A DNA stretch of 8,515 bases, taken from positions 1 through 8,515 of the forward strand of contig JAGBGB010000276.1 of assembly GCA_017936205.1 (NCBI GenBank). Reading direction: 5' to 3'. The notes under the pieces are model-generated. The model did no database searches and had not been told where the DNA came from. It saw only the letters and a program-made list of their open reading frames with translations. A program made the translations under genes and the position numbers. Positions 6,301-8,515 of the stretch are shown here, piece by piece. Every line of letters begins with the position of its first letter. Within the stretch, counting starts at the first letter, position 1. The DNA is from Oscillospiraceae bacterium. Its GTDB lineage: Bacteria > Bacillota > Clostridia > Oscillospirales > Oscillospiraceae.

Positions 6301-6880
6301 CGTCTCAACAGGATTCTTAGCTTTCATTTGTGCGTATGCTTTTTTCGATCCCCTGAATAGCTTCGTGGTATTTGTGTTTTCCGTTGTATGCCACGAATTG
6401 GCGCATATTGCAGTTGCGGTAGTTCTGAAGAAAAAAGTTTATGAAATTTTTGTAGGCATAAATGGCTGTCAGATCCGTATGGATCCTATGGACTATAAAC
6501 AGGAATTGCTGGTTGCAGTTGCAGGCCCTTTTGCTAACTTCATATTATTTATGATAGGGGCAAGGCTGGACCCCCTTTTGTGTCTGACGAATCTTGTGCT
6601 GTTGGGATACAATCTGCTTCCGATTTATCCTCTGGATGGGGGGCGAATACTCAGGGGGATCCTGCGTATTATGATTCCGATCACTTGGGCGGAGCTTGTG
6701 GAGAAGCTATGTGTGCTTGGCTGCTTTTCCGTGATCGTTTATTTTGCTGTGTACTTATGCTGCGTTCTACATGCCGGTCTGTGGCCCGTGTTGCTATGCG
6801 GATTCTTGATTTATCGGTTAGGAGAAACAATTCTGCCAAATTACAATTTTCTACTTGACAAACTACAAATTCCATGGTAA
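6281..6880 (+). CDS. Minimal site-2 protease (peptidase M50, SpoIVFB-like)
   Basis: This is an intramembrane zinc metalloprotease that would cut a membrane-embedded substrate. From the GTG start it has 199 residues. HELAH at about 38-42 supplies the two zinc His residues and the catalytic Glu. AGPFAN at 81-86 is the conserved segment of the family. NLLPIYPLDGG at 111-121 carries the Asp that is the third zinc ligand. Several hydrophobic segments surround these motifs (about 12-36, 76-95, 98-112 and two or more after 135). It has neither a CBS nor a PDZ domain, so it is close to the bare catalytic core, whereas Bacillus SpoIVFB is nearly 290 residues with a CBS domain. It overlaps the upstream small membrane-protein gene by 20 nt. 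A role in sporulation signalling is possible, but neither the substrate nor the pathway can be read here. Confidence 0.92.
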   Translation: MRDCKIDVSTGFLAFICAYAFFDPLNSFVVFVFSVVCHELAHIAVAVVLKKKVYEIFVGINGCQIRMDPMDYKQELLVAVAGPFANFILFMIGARLDPLLCLTNLVLLGYNLLPIYPLDGGRILRGILRIMIPITWAELVEKLCVLGCFSVIVYFAVYLCCVLHAGLWPVLLCGFLIYRLGETILPNYNFLLDKLQIPW

Positions 6881-6883
6881 AAT
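6855..6883 (+). promoter_or_regulatory. Promoter of the tRNA-Ser pair, embedded in the S2P gene end
   Basis: A perfect TTGACA (6855-6860) lies within the S2P coding region. A 17-bp spacer leads to TAAAAT (6878-6883), whose first three bases are the S2P stop codon. Transcription would start near 6890, about 9 nt before the first tRNA. Confidence 0.88.
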
Positions 6884-6898
6884 ATCCACGCTTGATTC

Positions 6899-6987
6899 GG
6901 AGAGATGTCCGAGCGGTTTAAGGAGCTGGTCTTGAAAACCAGTGACACAGCAATGTGCCGTGGGTTCGAATCCCACTCTCTCCGCCA
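6899..6987 (+). tRNA. tRNA-Ser (anticodon TGA)
   Basis: This is a class II tRNA with acceptor GGAGAGA/TCTCTCC and anticodon stem CTGGT/ACCAG around loop CTTGAAA (anticodon TGA, reading UCA). It has a long variable arm, T loop TTCGAAT, discriminator G (6984) and an encoded CCA (6985-6987). Confidence 0.97.
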
Positions 6988-7025
6988 CCTTTTCTCCTGA
7001 ATTGAATACATGTTTCTTTCTATTC

Positions 7026-7117
7026 GGAGTGATACCCAAGAGGCCGAAGGGGCTCCCCTGCTAAGGGAGTAGGCGTGTAAAAAGCGCGCGAGAGTTCAAA
7101 TCTCTCTCACTCCGCCA
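7026..7117 (+). tRNA. tRNA-Ser (anticodon GCT)
   Basis: This is a class II tRNA with acceptor GGAGTGA/TCACTCC and anticodon stem CTCCC/GGGAG around loop CTGCTAA (anticodon GCT, reading AGC and AGU). It has a long variable arm, a T arm GAGAG/CTCTC with loop TTCAAAT, discriminator G and an encoded CCA (7115-7117). It follows the first tRNA-Ser by 38 nt with no promoter between them, so the pair is probably one transcript. Confidence 0.96.
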
Positions 7118-7125
7118 AAAAGTTG

Positions 7126-7155
7126 AATCCCGTATTTCGTAAGAAATACGGGATT
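7126..7155 (+). terminator. Terminator of the tRNA-Ser operon
   Basis: A perfect 13-bp stem (7126-7138 with 7143-7155) is closed by a GTAA tetraloop and followed by TTTCCTTTG. It starts 9 nt after the CCA end of the second tRNA-Ser. Confidence 0.88.
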
Positions 7156-7223
7156 TTCCTTTGTTTTCAATGGTTTTCGCCAATTTTTGAGAAATCAAAG
7201 GTGGTGAAAAAAGGAAGGGAGAT

Positions 7224-7252
7224 TTGACAGGCAACCATTGCGGTGTTATAAT
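7224..7252 (+). promoter_or_regulatory. Consensus sigma-A promoter of the NUDIX-GNAT gene
   Basis: A perfect TTGACA (7224-7229), a 17-bp spacer and a perfect TATAAT (7247-7252) predict a start near 7259 and a leader of about 29 nt. A purine-rich stretch lies just upstream and could help polymerase binding. Confidence 0.92.
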
Positions 7253-7287
7253 ATTTCAAGAATTCAGTTATAAGGGAGGGGAAACTT

Positions 7288-8298
7288 TTGAGTCTGGATA
7301 TGTGTGTTCCTTGTGATTCCGGTGTATTGAACATCCGCGTCGGAGCGATTATTATGAAGGATCAGAAGATCCTTATGGTTGGGAATGAATGGACGGATTA
7401 CCTATATTCTGTCGGTGGAAGGGTAAAGTTTGGTGAAACAGCTGAGGAAGCTGTTGTGAGAGAGGTTTTTGAAGAAACAGGAGTCTCGATGGAGGTTGAT
7501 CGACTTGGCTTTGTCCATGAAAACTACTATTACGGTGATGTGGGTATAAAGCTGAATAAGCTGGTCTATGAGCTTTCCTATTTCTTCTATATGAAGGTAC
7601 CGGAGCATTTTGTCCCTGTAAATGAAAGCGTGTCGGATGGTGGCTGTAAGGAATTCCTGCGATGGGTGTCCCTTGATGAGGCGGTTCAGATGTACCCTGA
7701 TTTTTTTAGAACCGAGCTTAAGTTTCCTGTGAATACTGTCAAACATCTTGTTACAGATGAACGTGGGAAAAAGATGCTGCTCAAAACGGAAAGATTAACT
7801 GTTCGTCGTGTGAATGCCGAGGATTGGCGATCCATTCAAGATATTTGGATCGATTTTAGCAAGGCTGATTTAGCGCAGTATGATAAACCCCATATGACAG
7901 AAGACGAAGATGTGAAGGCGCACATTGCCAGATGGGCTGCAGCCGAGAATCATTTGGAGCATATGTATTTTGCGGTCTGTCTTGAAAATCAGGTGATCGG
8001 TTATATTTCTGCCAATCAAAGATCGGGTCATTATGAGATCGGTTATTGCTTCCATTCTGCATATCACGGGAAGGGATATGCAAAGGAAAGTCATCTTGCA
8101 TTGATTTCCTATTTGAAATCATTGGGTATTAGGAAATTATCCGCCGGAACTGCCATCCATAATGTTCCTTCTGTGAAACTCTTAAAGTCCCTTGGCTTCA
8201 AACAGGTTGCCCGGGAGAAGGTGTCCTTTTATAAGGACGAGCAGGGGAGTGATATCGTTTTTGATGGCGGCATTTTTGAATTAGAATTAGAATCGTGA
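7288..8298 (+). CDS. NUDIX hydrolase-GNAT acetyltransferase fusion protein
   Basis: The 336-residue protein has two domains. The N-terminal one (about 14-150) is a NUDIX hydrolase with a complete box: Gly44, Glu50, then REVFEETGV at 58-66. This family cleaves nucleoside diphosphates linked to another group, with a divalent metal bound by the Glu residues. The C-terminal one (about 163-335) is a GNAT N-acetyltransferase of the RimJ/RimL kind. It begins LKTERLTVRRV and has an IGYCFHSAYHGKGYAKE stretch, with the acetyl-CoA pyrophosphate loop at about 260-265. The start is TTG 7288, preceded by GGGAGGGG at 7274-7281. Both domains are in one uninterrupted frame, and ATG 7774 between them has no good ribosome binding site, so this is a true fusion. 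Substrates of either domain cannot be named. The gene stands alone after a consensus promoter. No clear intrinsic terminator follows. Confidence 0.93.
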   Translation: MSLDMCVPCDSGVLNIRVGAIIMKDQKILMVGNEWTDYLYSVGGRVKFGETAEEAVVREVFEETGVSMEVDRLGFVHENYYYGDVGIKLNKLVYELSYFFYMKVPEHFVPVNESVSDGGCKEFLRWVSLDEAVQMYPDFFRTELKFPVNTVKHLVTDERGKKMLLKTERLTVRRVNAEDWRSIQDIWIDFSKADLAQYDKPHMTEDEDVKAHIARWAAAENHLEHMYFAVCLENQVIGYISANQRSGHYEIGYCFHSAYHGKGYAKESHLALISYLKSLGIRKLSAGTAIHNVPSVKLLKSLGFKQVAREKVSFYKDEQGSDIVFDGGIFELELES

Positions 8299-8357
8299 GT
8301 TAAGTATGGCATGTAAAAACAATTGGATTCCGATTTGTCAAACAGTCGATCGTACGC

Positions 8358-8395
8358 CACCGTAGGGAACGGCCTGTGTGCCGTTCCGCAAGGTG
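8358..8395. repeat. REP-like hairpin in the 3' intergenic region
   Basis: A perfect 8-bp stem GGAACGGC/GCCGTTCC (8366-8373 with 8380-8387) encloses loop CTGTGT. A symmetric 4x4 internal loop separates it from an outer CACC/GGTG stem (8358-8361 with 8392-8395). It has no trailing T run, so it is not a typical terminator. The GGAACGGC arm recurs at 8507-8514. The rest of 8299-8515 holds no gene and no other strong signal beyond a weak 6-bp hairpin at 8469-8483. Confidence 0.5.
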
Positions 8396-8515
8396 TCGAA
8401 AATCACAGGTAGATTTCAGAAGAAATGAACCGTAAAACTTCCTATATTTCGGATATTTTCAGCTGTTTGCTAACTCTGTTAGCCTGTATAGATTGCGATG
8501 GTTCCCGGAACGGCA

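Noticed and set aside
7168..7240. An 8-bp inverted repeat (CAATGGTT at 7168-7175, AACCATTG at 7233-7240), one arm inside the promoter spacer of the NUDIX-GNAT gene.
   Set aside because: The 57-nt separation and short arms in AT-rich DNA make chance likely, and there is no neighbouring regulator gene to support an operator.
8469..8483. A GCTAAC-TCT-GTTAGC hairpin near the right edge as a terminator.
   Set aside because: It is only 6 bp, is not followed by a T run, and lies 170 nt from the nearest stop codon.

Overview
The window looks like chromosomal DNA of an anaerobic, low-to-mid GC Firmicute, most likely a gut Clostridia (Oscillospirales-like). The signs are a NifJ-type pyruvate:ferredoxin oxidoreductase, strong AGGAGG ribosome binding sites with several TTG/GTG starts, near-consensus sigma-A promoters, tRNA genes with encoded CCA ends, a minimal site-2 protease and a very large BspA-type leucine-rich repeat protein. 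The taxonomic call is inference from protein style and sequence signals, not from a search.

Layout. At the left edge (1-455, minus) is the N-terminal part of pyruvate:ferredoxin oxidoreductase with its own promoter. Diverging from it on the plus strand are three co-oriented genes: a three-pass membrane protein of unknown function (698-1549), an unknown soluble protein (1614-2417, whose 5' end has a frame conflict), and an 813-residue leaderless protein made of about 30 copies of a 23-residue LRR_5 unit (2549-4990). A perfect 15-bp hairpin at 5005-5043 closes this block and probably also terminates the convergent gene that follows.

The middle (5078-5947, minus) holds a small acidic protein of unknown function (5078-5572). 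Upstream of it are a compact element of tandem mini-hairpins bounded by an 11-bp inverted repeat (5739-5832), and a tRNA-Pro(CGG) with a consensus promoter and hairpin terminator. One open frame runs from the small gene back through the repeat and the tRNA, but the ribosome binding site shows that the real gene starts at 5572.

The right part (plus strand) begins with a translationally coupled pair: a 75-residue single-pass membrane protein and a minimal 199-residue site-2 (M50) protease carrying HELAH and LDG motifs. The stop codon of the protease is also the start of the -10 box of a promoter for two tandem tRNA-Ser genes (TGA and GCT anticodons), which end at a strong terminator. A consensus promoter then drives a two-domain NUDIX-GNAT fusion protein (7288-8298). 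The last 217 bases carry no gene but contain a REP-like hairpin, and part of its stem sequence recurs at the window edge.

The clearest functional groupings are the coupled small-protein/S2P operon and the two tRNA transcription units. The three-gene block 698-4990 may be partly one operon, but none of its products has a function readable from sequence. I see no CRISPR array, transposase, phage gene or riboswitch, and no demonstrable new multi-gene system. The best candidates for something undescribed are the modular hairpin element, the small protein/S2P pair, and the giant cysteine-laddered LRR protein with its two unknown upstream neighbours.
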